DNA of 64,000 bases from Diploscapter coronatus (lineage: Eukaryota > Nematoda > Chromadorea > Rhabditida > Rhabditidae). The position numbers were made by a program, and so were the translations under genes. The stretch spans positions 63,069,249 through 63,133,248 of the forward strand of contig OZ038423.1 in assembly GCA_964036155.1 (NCBI GenBank), in the 5' to 3' direction. The notes under the pieces are model-generated. The model was not told the origin of the DNA. It did not search any database and saw only the letters and a list, made by a program, of their open reading frames with translations. This document shows positions 18,232-29,977 of this stretch, piece by piece (position 1 is the first letter of the stretch; every line of letters starts with the position of its first letter).

Positions 18232-20426
18232 TAGGCCTCTTTACCAGAGGCAGAGAGAGAGAGAGAGAATTACAGTATTCTTTTCACTCTCTTCCCTCTT
18301 CTTCTCTTCGTTTCTTCTACATCTGCGCTACCTCATAGAACTCTGAGAACCTTGATTTCATTCATCATATGCTATACCATTGACTATCCACATAGACTTC
18401 GGTAAAGGAAATTCACCTTTAGATTAGCATCTTCTGTAGTAGCAAGATCTGTTTTTCTACACATACATAGGACAACTGAAGCACTTATTCTACCATTAAT
18501 TGTTACTTAATTATCTACTGTAATTAGCTCAATGAAAGTAATGATCATTTATCTATTCAGGCCAATATAGGGCTCATTCGAACTCAAACTTCGACAACTC
18601 AATTCCGATCTAAGTAATTCTGTAATGAACTATTTATGAGAATACTTATTATAGCTGTCAAAAGCTAATCTTATAAGGAAATTGAACTTAAATTCGAGTT
18701 TAGAATGACAATCTGCTCAGCAAGCATAGTTTTAATCAAACATAGCTCCGCAGTATCAGTTTAAAATGAGACCATTGGATTGGTAATACAGTTAAAATAA
18801 TAGCCATGATAATTCGCCAATGACACAAAATTGAACTGTTAAACAATTGAGTGTCAGTAGACTCATACAATCTAAATAGCACATATGTGTAAACATGACA
18901 AAAACTTTTCCTATAAAATGATTAGTGGTCAGAGCATTCAGTCCATTCGATACGATAATCAGAAATTATTAGGAGTCCTTCATTTAACTCTTCAACTCGG
19001 TCGGATAAATCTGAAAATATAGAAAAAGGATTTTTTGTACGAAATAAAAAAACGAAGTGAAAATAAATTTCAGATTCAGATTCCCTCGCTTGATTATCCT
19101 TCTCCACCAGTTTTTGCCATTTTCGCACCAAAATATGAATTTTATCATTAAAGTTTCAGTGGATAATTTCTGCAAAAACAATTCCATGTCATTTTGGGAG
19201 TAACAGAGCCCGAACACTACTCATATCACCTTTTATATCTAAACTCTTGCCACTGAGAGCCAGGAATCACATCCACTCTTCCATAGGAGCATGCCTCAAT
19301 TCCTGGCAAATTCGATGATTCACTGGACCTTCTCTTCTCCCCTTTCCTTTTTGCTTGCTCTCCATGTCACATGCTATTTCTCTTTTCTGACTTTATACAG
19401 GGGAAACCACATTTTTGGGCAAAAGTACCCATTTTCTGGACCAAAATCGATCGGGTTTTTACGTTGCATACCACGGGGAAATTGGCCATCTTTTAGTGCA
19501 AACCCACCTCAATTGGATGATCACATCTTTAGAAATAAATATGCACAAACACACTTTACAAAAATACTAATAGTTTTGAGTTTTGATAAGAAATTGAAGA
19601 AAACATGTCAATGATAATCGCGCAATTTAATACAAACACAATACCAATGCAAATTCAAAAGCAATACTAAACTCAAAGGCAATACAAAATATCTCCTAAC
19701 AATCAATGCAAATCTCATCTATCATATCTCACATCAATCAATACTGTACCTTCATATTCATATTTTCTATCCAATTTTAAAAATTCAATCAACCATTTAA
19801 AATATTTCTTTGTCATTCAATTATCCCATTGATGTCATTTTCCAAAATTCTTCCAAGATTTTGCAGAAAATTTCAAGTTCCTTTCCATCCATAAAAAATG
19901 CAAAAAAGAATCGAACTCTCGCATCATATACTCGCCATAAGGTCATACGCGCTATCCACTTGGCCATCCAAGTATGCTCGCGACTCTCTCTCCTTTCAGA
20001 GACATTCGGAATAAAGAGCCCATTCTCCCGCAGAGAAATAGCATGCGGGGGTGAGAGAGCAAAATGCTAAAGGCAAAATCATTTATATAATAAGGATAAT
20101 TATCTAATTATCTCATCAAACCCAAATAAAACCTATACCTTGCACACCGCAGAGAAATTCTGCATCCAACCATATATATATCATCATACTTTTTTTACTC
20201 CCCTTAAAGTTATAGCGTTGGACACACAGATTAAGTAAGAAAAAACAGTTTTTTGAGTAAAAGTACCCATTTCCTGAACCAAAATCAATCGGGTTTTTTA
20301 CGTTGCACACCGCAGGAAAATTCTGCATCCAACCATACCACATTCAACCATTTTTATTCATCCCACTTCAAGCAATAGCGTTGGACACACAGACAAACAG
20401 ACTCAGGGGTTTTACTAAAGAGTAGA
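18232..20426. other. Helitron 5' region with GA repeat, orphan exon and subterminal repeats
   Basis: About 2.2 kb without a confirmed gene. It holds a short GA microsatellite at about 18250-18268. A minus-strand last-exon-like frame at 18922-19010 follows ATTTTCAG and ends EWTECSDH-stop. A related unit appears near 19400-19490, 20139-20240 and 20243-20395: TAAAAGTACCCATTT, an AAAATC-ATCGGG core, TTGCA-ACC-C, TTCTGCATCCAACCAT and GCGTTGGACACACAG, each unit carrying some of these. Such tandem subterminal units at the 5' end could be Rep-recognition or regulatory sequence. Confidence 0.5.
19902..19980 (-). ncRNA. tRNA-like pol III module (A box, B box, T-run) in the Helitron
   Basis: On the minus strand TGGCCAAGTGG (19966-19956) fits an A box, GAGTTCGATTC (19918-19908) fits a B box, and T6 follows at 19907-19902. 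Spacing between boxes is about 37 bp, normal for a tRNA. The T-loop TTCGATT can close a weak 4-bp stem, but the anticodon arm is degenerate and the 3' acceptor strand is missing. So this is a tRNA pseudogene or SINE-head-like insertion rather than a working tRNA. Confidence 0.4.
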
Positions 20427-22634
20427 TGTGGAAAGACGTTCTATATGACACGTTCTTCGTAAGAATTCAGTATGGGGTGGTACCCAAGAAGTTGACCCTC
20501 AATATTCGAGCTGATATTTGGTACCCGGGGGTTTTCGGCTACGCTGATTACGAATATGACGGTTAAAACCCGATCCGACCACCTGTTCCGCCTGTTCCGG
20601 AAGGTCCGCATCCAATAGCTTTTAAAAATTCTATTTTCGTTAGTCAGCATGTAAAAAATTCAATTTTGGTATCAAAATGCTCGTAGAGACTAGCTGAGCA
20701 CGATTCTGAAAAGATCTCGTCGAAATGACACCGAATAAGGAAGTTACGATGCAAGTAGTGAAACATGTAAAAAAATGTTATATTGATTTTTTCCCTTTTT
20801 TTAATTTTTAATTTTTTAAAAGTGCCAGATTCCGTGAGTTATTTATACTGAGAAGTAGCCCAAGTCTTCTAGTTTCTGGAACACTTGACCGTTTTCCTAT
20901 CGACTGCCCGCTAGCGAAGAAATTCCACTTCTTCGAAGGGTTGTCATTACTCATTTTTGCCTAGTTTGTTTTCAAAAATTCATAACTTCCATAATTCTAA
21001 ACTAAATTCGATAATTCTTTTTTTATTGAACAGCATTTAATCCATAGATTATTAGGCAATAAAATAAGAATTTTTTAAAATATCGATTTCGGCAGAAATG
21101 CACACTTTTCGCGTCTTGATTATGTACTATTTGACTCGTACTGCGTTTACGCGTAAATGACGTTGGAAAAATTCGTCCTTCCAGTATGTTGTGTAGAATG
21201 ACATGGTAAACAACTTGGTTCCAGGACTAATCTCGGATTCACATTCATATGAGCTCTAGAATTTTTTGAAGTATGACGGCCAAATTCAGCATAATGCTTT
21301 TTTAGTGGAGTTTTTCAAAAATTCATATCTCTCTATGTACCCGACAATTTTTTGTAATTATTTTTTTATTTTGTAGATCTTGAGTAGGAGAATAAACTAA
21401 AAACATAAATAAAATTTTTGGGGATTATTTTTGTAGGGAAAAAGTTACTCGAAGTTAGCCTATATACTCATACTATCTTTACGCGTAAATGGCGTTGGAA
21501 AAAATTTATCCTCTTAGTATGTTGTGTAGATGGACATGGTGATTAACTTTCGTTCTGGAACTTATTATAAAATGTGCACACACAGGGAGATATGAATTTT
21601 TGAAAACAAACTAGGCAAAAATGAGTAATGACAACCCTTCGAAGAAGTGGAATTTCTTCGCTAGCGGGCAGTCGATAGGAAAACGGTCAAGTGTTCCAGA
21701 AACTAGAAGACTTGGGCTACTTCTCAGTATAAATAACTCACGGAATCTGGCACTTTTAAAAAATTAAAAATTAAAAAAAGGGAAAAAATCAATATAACAT
21801 TTTTTACATGTTTCACTACTTGCATCGTAACTTCCTTATTCGGTGTCATTTCGACGAGATCTTTTCAGAATCGTGCTCAGCTAGTCTCTACGAGCATTTT
21901 GATACCAAAATTGAATTTTTTACATGCTGACTAACGAAAATAGAATTTTTAAAAGCTATTGGATGCGGACCTTCCGGAACAGGCGGAACAGGTGGTCGGA
22001 TCGGGTTTTAACCGTCATATTCGTAATCAGCGTAGCCGAAAACCCCCGGGTACCAAATATCAGCTCGAATATTGAGGGTCAACTTCTTGGGTACCACCCC
22101 CCTTTATAAAAAACTCGATTTTTACGAAGAACGTGTCATATGTATAGACAAAGTTTATACAGCTCACGACTGCTTAGTTTCTTTTCTTACTTGAATTGAT
22201 TTATTCACTTTACTTTATCACTTCAAATGCATTCCGAAAATTTGTCGAATGTCCAATAAAAACATTGCTTGTATTCATTCTGTTCGAAAATGGCTGATAT
22301 CAAAGTGTAGCATCTTATCTTGTAAGATAAAATTCATAGCAATTCTGAAAACTGAATCGAGTTATGCAAAGTCAGAAAACTGCCCTTGCTTCAAAAACTT
22401 TCGGAGCTCGTAAACACGTCCAATTCAGGTGAGTAGGATCTCAAAATGACGGGCTTATTCATGTTCACAAATGTTACTTGTTTAGAAACGATGAAAATAG
22501 CAAACAACAACTTACTTAGGCAATTATCGACGAGATTGGGCGAAAAAAATCAATGAGTCGACTTTTTAACGCATGTCTTAGCTTTGCACGTATCGAATAC
22601 ATCATACTAAAGCCCTAAAGACTTGACAGATCCG
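20427..22634 (+). repeat. Inverted-duplication block, copy A, right part (interrupted by the fold-back element)
   Basis: 20427-20447 and 22137-22634 match the reverse complement of about 55071-55581. Shared landmarks are TGTGGAAAGACG, GTATAGACAAAGTTTATACA, ATGACGGGCTTATTCATGTT and GACTTGACAGA. The match ends near 22634. Apart from the fold-back insertion only substitutions and small indels separate the copies. No convincing gene lies in 22143-22634; a short minus-strand frame with MNKPVILR is shared with copy B. Confidence 0.85.
20448..22136. mobile_element. Fold-back element with about 540-bp inverted arms
   Basis: Left arm 20448-20984 and right arm 21591-22136 are nearly identical inverted repeats. 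The outermost 15 bp are ACACGTTCTTCGTAA, followed by a short diverged stretch, then near-perfect identity from GGGGTGGTACCC inwards. The spacer (about 606 bp) holds two diverged direct repeats (about 21145-21227 and 21478-21560), each with TTACGCGTAAATG and AGTATGTTGTGTAGA. Flanks are TATATG at left and CATATG at right; copy B has a single CATATG, giving a 5-6 bp target duplication. There is no transposase, so it is non-autonomous. The 60-residue frames in both arms are mirror copies and not a real gene. Transcripts through it would form a very long hairpin. Confidence 0.9.
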
Positions 22635-22852
22635 CAAGAAAATAAGAAAATGCACAACAAAAAACGGAAAACCCCTAAATTCAATCGAACCACTTGCAGA
22701 AATAATGTTTCTTTTCTTCTCTCATTTCTGCAGTCATTCAATCACTTTCACATTTCGTTCAAGTTTATTTTCATTTTTTGTCCCAAAACTTCCCGTTTCG
22801 TTGTGGAATCTGAGGTTGCAGATATCTGCCGGACTCTGCCAATCGAATTGCG

Positions 22853-23266
22853 ATGTCGCGTGTGTCGAAAGCTAGTGAATCGTCGAAAAGCGCTCCGATG
22901 GTATGCAACAATTCAAAAACAGCTTTCAACTTTTCTCTTATTTTTTTTTCTCGAAACTGAGCAAAATTTTCGGAAATACCTCGAGGACTTCTAGGGCAAA
23001 AAGTTTCACTCAATCTCGACAGGAAATTCTTTCGCTTCTACCTGCAGAATTCATACGAGAATTTTCAGAATATGAAAAATCTGCTCGACCTTATGAAGAA
23101 TAGCCATAAAGATGTGATCGAGGCCTCGAAGAAGCACGTCATCAGGCGTAAGCAACGTTTCAAAGTTGGGTTGTTGAGGGTGCAGAACAAAATGAACATC
23201 GATTCATTTGAATTTTACTCACCGCCAATAACTAACTCCCTTCATTCACAGACAGATGAAAGATAG
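22853..23266 (+). CDS. Small two-exon candidate gene, about 81 residues
   Basis: 22853-22900 (MSRVSKASESSKSAPM) can splice from GTATGC to a strong TTTTCAG acceptor and continue at 23069-23266 (NMKNLLDLMKNSHKDVIEAS...), ending at TAG. An alternative frame over the same first exon reads LPIELRCRVCRKLVNRRKAL, resembling an F-box start. It joins through ACTTCTAG/GGC to a frame ending at 23103 (SARPYEE). Both look coding and I cannot decide between them. A possible donor GC/GTAAGC near 23149 also hints at splicing to the downstream gene. Confidence 0.3.
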
Positions 23267-23433
23267 ACGGCAGTATTTGTCAACGGATAGGGAAGGCTTG
23301 GGAATATAGAAAAAGCAGATAAATGAGGAAAAGTTGTTGCCAAATCAGCTTGCTGTGTCGTTTATCTGTCTGTAAATAAAAGTAGCTTCAACGACTACTT
23401 TACAATGATTCCTAAAAACGCCTTATTTCAGAC

Positions 23434-24718
23434 ATGAGCAGTCAAGCTCCTTCTTCACCGGCGGCTCCTGCACCGCCCGCCCCCAGCAAATCTGTCTCTG
23501 CCACTACCAAGCAGCTGGTCTCCATTCCTCTGGCCACCATTTTCGAGCCCACAGACATTGACCCCCTCATGATCCCAATCGCCGACATCAACAGCTCTCG
23601 CTCCTGGGATCTCACGAGGCTCACCATCCACTTCGCCGTTATCAAAGGTACGTTGTCTTGCCTCTTTACTGTTTATTGCTTGCGTCTCTTTTCTCTACGA
23701 TCACGGCATTTGCACACTATCATATATATGCAGTCGACTCTCTTTCGAAGACCCGAATGTTAGCTGTTTCTTGCAGCATGTTCATTTTCATTGTCTTCAT
23801 TGCTCTTTACAGTTCTGATAACCATTTGATATCTGAACGGTTTACCTCTCACTTGCCACTGCACTTTTCGTTGCTTTCTCAATCCATTACAAACATTTTC
23901 AGAAATCTCATATTAGTATTTCTTTTGCATTAGTCTTCTGGAAAATCTTGAACTTTATAGAAACATGAATACTTCACCATATCCAATTCTTTCAGCCGGT
24001 CTTCTGGAACAGCATCGCCGGGCAGTTTCCCTGGCCGCGTTGGAGCTGATCACGGCCAGCAAGTTCATGCAGAAGCTGACTGCTATTCTGAAAGAAGTGC
24101 CTGACATCGGAGGTGACGAGCGGCAGGAGAATGCCAGGAAGTGCGTTGAGGTGGGCTAGTTTTCAGAGTTGGTTTTTACAAGCGTTTTTATCCTCAAACA
24201 TCGAATAAAATTTTTTGATGAGAAAGATAGACGCAGGCAGGATTTCAGTCATATTGCCTGTGCGCACTCCCCTCTATTTTAGGAGAGGCAAGTCGCTATC
24301 AAATGATTGAGTAAATACCCTCTGATTTTTCAAACTAGTTTGACCGCTCTTCAAATTATTTCAAATCATTCTTGCTTATGACTTGTATGACTGTGATTTA
24401 CCCCATGTTTGAAATCAAATCTGTCCAACAATAAAGAGTACATGTAAGCGCGTCTCATCTAAACGTAAACGATAGCTTATCAACTTCATTCGCCATTTCT
24501 CGAATCTTCACCTGGTTTAAAATTGATTGTCTAGCGCGGTCATATCTACATTGCTATTCTTTGCTTATCCTACTTTTATTTTTCACCTTTTTCTATTTCT
24601 TGCGAACTTGCAGAATCTGCGCGAGCTGTGCAACGAGAGCGAGAAGTACAAGGAGAAGATGAACGGACAAGAACAGAAGCAGTTCAAGAAGCTGATAAAG
24701 AGGATCAGGCCCATCTGA
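23434..24718 (+). CDS. Uncharacterised 157-residue protein
   Basis: Three exons in phase: 23434-23647, 23996-24150 and 24614-24718. A TTTATTTCAG acceptor lies 2 nt before the ATG, as expected for spliced-leader addition in nematodes. The N-terminus is Ala/Pro/Ser-rich (about 1-20). Next comes a segment with PTDIDPLMIPIADINSSRSW, an amphipathic helix (ALELITASKFMQKLTAIL) and a lysine-rich helical C-terminus (KQFKKLIKRIRPI). There is no membrane segment or signal peptide; it is likely an intracellular helical adaptor or complex subunit. I do not recognise the family. Codon use is GC-richer than the surrounding introns, as in the other host genes here. Confidence 0.75.
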
Positions 24719-25033
24719 TTGCAGAGTCGGTATGTTGCAATGTTGCAACGTTTCAACCATTCTTATTTCTGGTTCCAAGAAGTACAATTCCTGAATTAAA
24801 TACACGTACTATGTCATTTCTTCATATCATGTCATCATTGATAATCTCCTATTGTAAGATTCTCATGAAAAGCTAAGCTACATTCTATTTGTATTTTTGT
24901 ATCCATGTACCATATGCATTATATTGTATTTTAGTTCTCAGATATCAATTTACAGGTAACTTTATTCGATTGTCATGTTACAGTACCAGTGCAGATATAA
25001 ATGGTTTATATTTGTCAAAATTTTCGTCTAATT
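24719..25033. other. Intergenic, convergent 3' ends
   Basis: The AT-rich 315 bp between the 157-residue gene (+) and the channel gene (-). I see nothing beyond likely 3' UTRs. Confidence 0.5.
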
Positions 25034-26776
25034 TTATGAGGAGACAAAATAGATGAGGTTGATCAGGTTGAACAGCTGGAACAGTAACATTAGCGATATT
25101 CGACTTATTCGATGCAGCGAATTCTTCGATCGTTGATCATTTGGTTCGGGAGTCTTATTTTTGCACCATTTGATCTTCTTGCATGTCAGAAGTTTGTCCA
25201 TGATAAGATAAATAGCCAATGCTGCCAATGCGATGCTAATGTGAACCATTACATAAATCGCTGAAAATTACATTAGAAATTATTGGCGCTAGTAAAGTAA
25301 TCTTGGAACTCAAGCAATTTCAGAGTGAACACGTCGTGTCACAGTGATTTGACTATCAAACTTCAGCTAAAATGAGGTTTATGGATGACGAAGTTGATAA
25401 ACTCGGCAAATATTTCTAGGACCCCCAAGTAGTTATACCAAATCACATTTCGGGATAAATTTTTGCACAAATAGATGATCGGGGATGTTAATAAGACTTG
25501 TGAAGAAATAGTGAAATTTGACAAACCCTTACCCAACAACGGCAGATAGCTTGTTTTCGGAAGTGATTCAGCCATTATTGAAAGTATGAAACTCGTCGAC
25601 ATGATATTTGTCAGTACCATATTCAGCTAATAAGTATCACTTTCTTTGAATATGAAATTAGTTCTAACTCTCGTTGCATCATCAGCTGCTTCGATGAAGA
25701 GGCCATAAATGGTGAGCAAATTGATCACGAACGTAGGCAAAATCATCAAACAAATGTAAAATGAAGGATTTCGTTTGAATACGAGTCGTATGCTTGGCAG
25801 TCCATTCTCATTGACAATATCCATATTCAGAATACGCCATTCTCCGTTTCCCTGGCATTTGATATTTTTCATGACATCTAAGATCAAAAGTTACCATCTC
25901 AGAATAGGGTACTTGTTTGAAGTCCTGAGCAATTTCGATTGAAAATGGTATTCGCATTTCGTTCGAGATGAATTGAAGCAAACAAGTCTGCTCGTCAAAT
26001 GGCAAAATGGCTATCTGTTGGTTAGGTGTTGGAAATTTAAGATATCTTATCACTTGTCGCTTACATTGAAATTGCAAACAGTTTCGACGACGATGGTTCG
26101 GTAGTATTTGATGGTTCCGTTTGAATTTACCTGAAAACAACCGAATTCGCTATTTTTGTGGATATTAGATGAACTCGAACCCTCACTAATTTCATATAAT
26201 CTGGTCTATTATCGGCAATTTGAGAGCTAAAAAATTAATATAATTTCTTCATGAGTCATTCATACTGTTTTATATCGTGCCTAATTTTGCTTAGTACATA
26301 AAGTCGAATAGCATTGATAAAGTGCCAGAAAAGTGAATAAACACTTTATTTCTTCAAGAATCAGTTAACCTTCGATGAAATGCAACGTCTGGCTTCCACA
26401 CTTTTTCTGCAGAAGTGTAAAATGCAGCCTGACCACCGTATTGTTGAGGGTTCCACATCAGTCTTCTGCAATACGTTAATTGTAGGCTTCATAACAACTT
26501 ACTGAGTACTTGTCTGTCCAATTCTGAAACGTTGACTTATTAAGTTTCCCCTATTTTGATGCTTACAGTATCTAGTTCCATGATTAGAGATATCTTCTCC
26601 TCTGGAAGTATGATTTCGACGAGCTTCAAGTAACAGAGTATCAGATGGATGTTGAGACTGTCCGGAGTGATATCATTGACATTCGACTCCGACAATCTTG
26701 TAGTTGGTGGCAGATCAGAATAATATCCTTTGAAAATATTGTCATAGAGCAGATTTTGCTGTTGCAGAAGGTCCAT
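25034..26776 (-). CDS. Cys-loop ligand-gated ion channel subunit (acetylcholine-receptor-like)
   Basis: Pentameric ligand-gated channel subunit at the plasma membrane. Nine exons in phase: 26567-26776, 26510-26523, 26370-26465, 26187-26226, 26065-26130, 25895-26014, 25669-25851, 25533-25626 and 25034-25260; 349 residues. Exon 2 is only 14 nt and completes NWTDKRLMWNPQQYGG, the conserved loop before the Cys-loop. The Cys-loop is CNFNIAILPFDEQTC (residues 139-153). M1 is around 205-230, M2 ends in AESLPKTSYLPLL, and M3 (IYVMVHISIALAAL) and M4 (ISLMLLFQLFNLIN) follow. The M3-M4 loop is short (about 35 residues). No vicinal Cys-Cys pair is seen in loop C, arguing for a non-alpha subunit. No signal peptide is present at this ATG, so a further 5' exon is probably missing from the model. 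The ligand cannot be inferred. Confidence 0.92.
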
Positions 26777-29700
26777 GGAAAATAATGGCTATTTTAGGAA
26801 TCGACTTTACTTCTTGAACTAGACATCAGCTACATTAAGTACTTAGAAAAAGGTAGACTTCGTCCTGTCAAATCATTATAGAATTAATGTGATGCGATTT
26901 TCAGGTTTTCTCAAATTCGAAATGATACGAAACAAGACAGCAAAACTTGAGTAAATGCAATTGAAAATCGAAGTAACGAGGTTAGAAAACGCAAACATTA
27001 AATGAATTGTTCGATGCAGGTAGACTTGGAAACTCAATTGCAGCTGTTTCTTGTGGAAAAGACAAAAAAGTAGAGCATTTTTACTGAATTACTCACATTT
27101 TCAATTTTTAATTTTTTTTTCATTTTGACTAATATAAAATTTATTATTCTTACTTCTACTGACAAAGATAATTAGACGATGTAAAGATGAAAAACATGGC
27201 GTTGCAGCAAAGTCATATCAATTAAGAAATTATGCACGAAAAGGAATCTGAATCTTGAAAGTAGACAACCGACGGCAATAAATTGCACAACGATGCATCA
27301 TGAATTGATGTATGAAAATGGAATATCGCCACCAAAACACAACTATTCAATATTGTTCGATCAGATTGGAAGAAAATACGACAAAAATTCACAACATTTT
27401 AGACAAATCCCTGAACTTGATGAAGTAAATTGAATGATTGATTGGTTTGTGTAAGCTATTTGAAAAATCTTGAGTAATATTTTTCGTAATTACACAAGTC
27501 AAATATGAGAATTGGTATAATTGAATCGCAATGTAGGAATGAAAATAGGAATAAACACGATGGTGATGCGAATAAAATCTTCTGGTCCAATGTGGAAAAG
27601 CGAGCTATGACTGTAATGATTGGCTAAATATGCAATACAAACTGAATCAGGTCATAGGTATGCACAATTCAAATAACAAGTTACACATGTAAAACAAACG
27701 AGAAATTGCACTGGGCTAAAATCATAATTAGCAATTTGAAGAAAAAAATCTTTTCGTCCGAATATAATTAGTTCTCAAATTGCTTGCAAAAACACAAAAT
27801 GAGAAAATCTGCTGACTACAGAACCGAAACGGCGAGGCAGGCATGTAGGGTTGCAGTGCTGATGATGTATTTGATGTATTCGATGCGACTATCTGAAAAT
27901 GTATCATTATCTATGTACTTATTATTATGCTCTCATTTATGCAGGGAATACAGTAGTGTTCGGAATCGGATTCGGAATTCCGAACACCTCTTATAGGGGT
28001 GAGTACATGTTTGAAATATACATGTGTGGACGGACGTTTTAGTCATATTGCTACTTGGGCAATAGACATGAAATACTAGACGCTTTATTCTGTTTGACAT
28101 CGCTCATCAAACCTAGGTTGCAAGTGTGAGCATAAGATATAATTTGTCAATGAATTGTAAATTTAGATAAATTGCTCCTGACCTAAGTTATTGATTAAAT
28201 GCCTGAATTCAGATGCTCATGAAAGAGTAAATGAAGTTAGAGAGAATGGGTTGCGTTAATTGAATTAAACCCTCCTTCTCAGCTCACAAAGAAGACAGAC
28301 ACTTTGGCTTTGTATGAAAAGATGGAGGGGAGAAATGTTTTGCAGGAAGCTAAAGCATAATGGATTCTACCCCCTTTGACCGAGCCGGATGTAATACCGT
28401 GCAGATGGCTGAAGGATATAAGATGGGAGAGAGGAAGAAATAAAGGATGGAACACTTGAAGTCGTAAATAATGCTCGAGCGGTTGACTTTTAGCGATGCA
28501 TTGGCATTTAGCTTCTATTGGCAGCCGGTCAGAATAATTTGAGAAACATTGATATTGCATATTGTTTCGATTATGAAATTTATATGGGAAAATTACCTCG
28601 TAAATATCGCTGATCTTCTTCCTTCTTCTACTCTAATGGAACATCATCATCGAAAGTAGCGCACTTGTCAAGGCAGCTGTCATCGAATCTGAAAAAAGGC
28701 AATATTTCGATGCATATTGTCATGTCCCTGATTTTCTATAGGTTTGTGCCAATGTTAGTAAGGTGTGGAAGATGAAGGCATATGAATGGATGGAATGAAA
28801 TTATCGGTGCATTCAATCTGCTTTCTGCGGTCTGGGTTCGATTTGTGCGCATCTGCCCCGAGCATGGACTGGCTCAGGTTAATCCAAATCCACTATTTGA
28901 ATCTCCCTCTCCCTCAGAAATCAACCATAATCCGGAGTAATAGGCGATAGAGGCCACTGAACCAGTCAACCAGTCAGGCAGCATTTAGCCGTACAAAAAT
29001 GTCCTCCTTTTTGTTCAGGTAACATCTGCTCGCTTTTCTCTCCTCTAGAAACGATTCCATTTCGTTGTCTCGTTTATCTCGTGTCAAATTTAACGAGCCG
29101 GCAAATGCGTGAGCGTAAAGAGAACTGAGAGTCGAGTAAAATTGACGATTTCCGAAATGAGCAATATTTCTTATGTCATTTACTGGTTGGATTACCGAAA
29201 TGCCCTTTTAGCTATACTCGTGGAATGGCCTAGACCCTTTTCGAAATGCGAAATAGATAATTCAAAATTCATTTCCTGTCAGCCTGCTCAGAATCTCTAA
29301 TTAATCCCATCATTTGACCACGCTCTGGGCATTTTCGCTCACTTCCCCTCCCCTTCATCTCCTCATCAGCATAGTAATACCCCACAGTCAGTCAGAATCG
29401 CAATGACCGCGTCTCCTGTTCTTTCTGCGCTTCCGCTTCTCGTTCTCTCCTCTCTGCCTTTGGTCTCTTTCTGTTTCTTCATTTCAATTGAATGCTCAAT
29501 GAAGGCGCTAATTAAAGAGTGAAGGAGATGCAAAGGCAAAAGCTGAAACAGCGACGATGAGATAATTCACGATTGCGAGATGGAATGCAGATATACAAAG
29601 CGCAGGATCGGCAAAGAAACCACTATACAGATTATGGAATTCAGCATTTTTACCAAATTTGGACAACTCTTTCCCTCCCTCTTGAGCTTATCGCTGTTTT

Positions 29701-29977
29701 CTCGCATCTTTTTATACTCTTCCAATTACGCAGTTGGCATCAAATAGTAATTGCGTATGAGCTAGATATTGGGGAGAATTGGGAGAGTGAAGAGACATCT
29801 CACGGACAGGAGACAAGCGGTCATCCCTGGGGAAGGGATAGTTGAAGAGGTACGAAGGAAGAGTGGACAGCAGCAGAATGAATGCACAAGATGTGTGGAT
29901 TAGATGAAAATGACGGAGTGGCAGCTTCGATATAAAGTAGTGAAGCAACGAAATAGTATACGGAAAGTTAAATAATT
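26777..29977. other. Gene-poor stretch of 3.2 kb
   Basis: AT-rich with scattered stops. The one splice-supported signal is a minus-strand orphan exon at 28628-28688: after TTTTTTCAG it reads FDDSCLDKCATFDDDVPLE and stops, like the last exon of a small secreted protein, but no partner exon was found. No RNA gene recognised. Confidence 0.4.

Larger units (their letters stand above)
8905..20426 (-). mobile_element. Complete autonomous Helitron, 11.5 kb, coding on the minus strand
   Basis: Rolling-circle transposon. On the minus strand it starts 5'-TCTACTCTTTAGTAAAACC (20426 downward) and ends GGCGGGCTAG-3' (8905), i.e. TC...CTAG. A hairpin GGGCTGC/GCAGCCC sits 23 nt inside the 3' end. Host flanks are GGTAAAA at left and TGTGGAAAGACG at right. 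Copy B of the duplicated block carries the uninterrupted join GGTAAAATGTGGAAAGACG (minus strand, 55582-55564), so insertion was between A and T with no target duplication, as known for Helitrons. Contents: Rep/helicase (12123-17672), a two-OB-fold gene (10041-11699), a receptor-like scrap (9023-9349), a tRNA-like module (about 19902-19980) and subterminal repeats. The main ORF is uninterrupted, so the element may be recently active. Confidence 0.95.

Noticed and set aside
19902..19980. Functional tRNA gene
   Set aside because: The 3' acceptor strand is absent, the anticodon arm does not pair well, and the T-run starts right after the B box.
20441..20650. Minus-strand ORF repeated at 21924-22109 on the plus strand, seemingly a conserved small protein
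   Set aside because: Both copies lie in the inverted arms of the fold-back element; identity is explained by the arms themselves, not by coding constraint.
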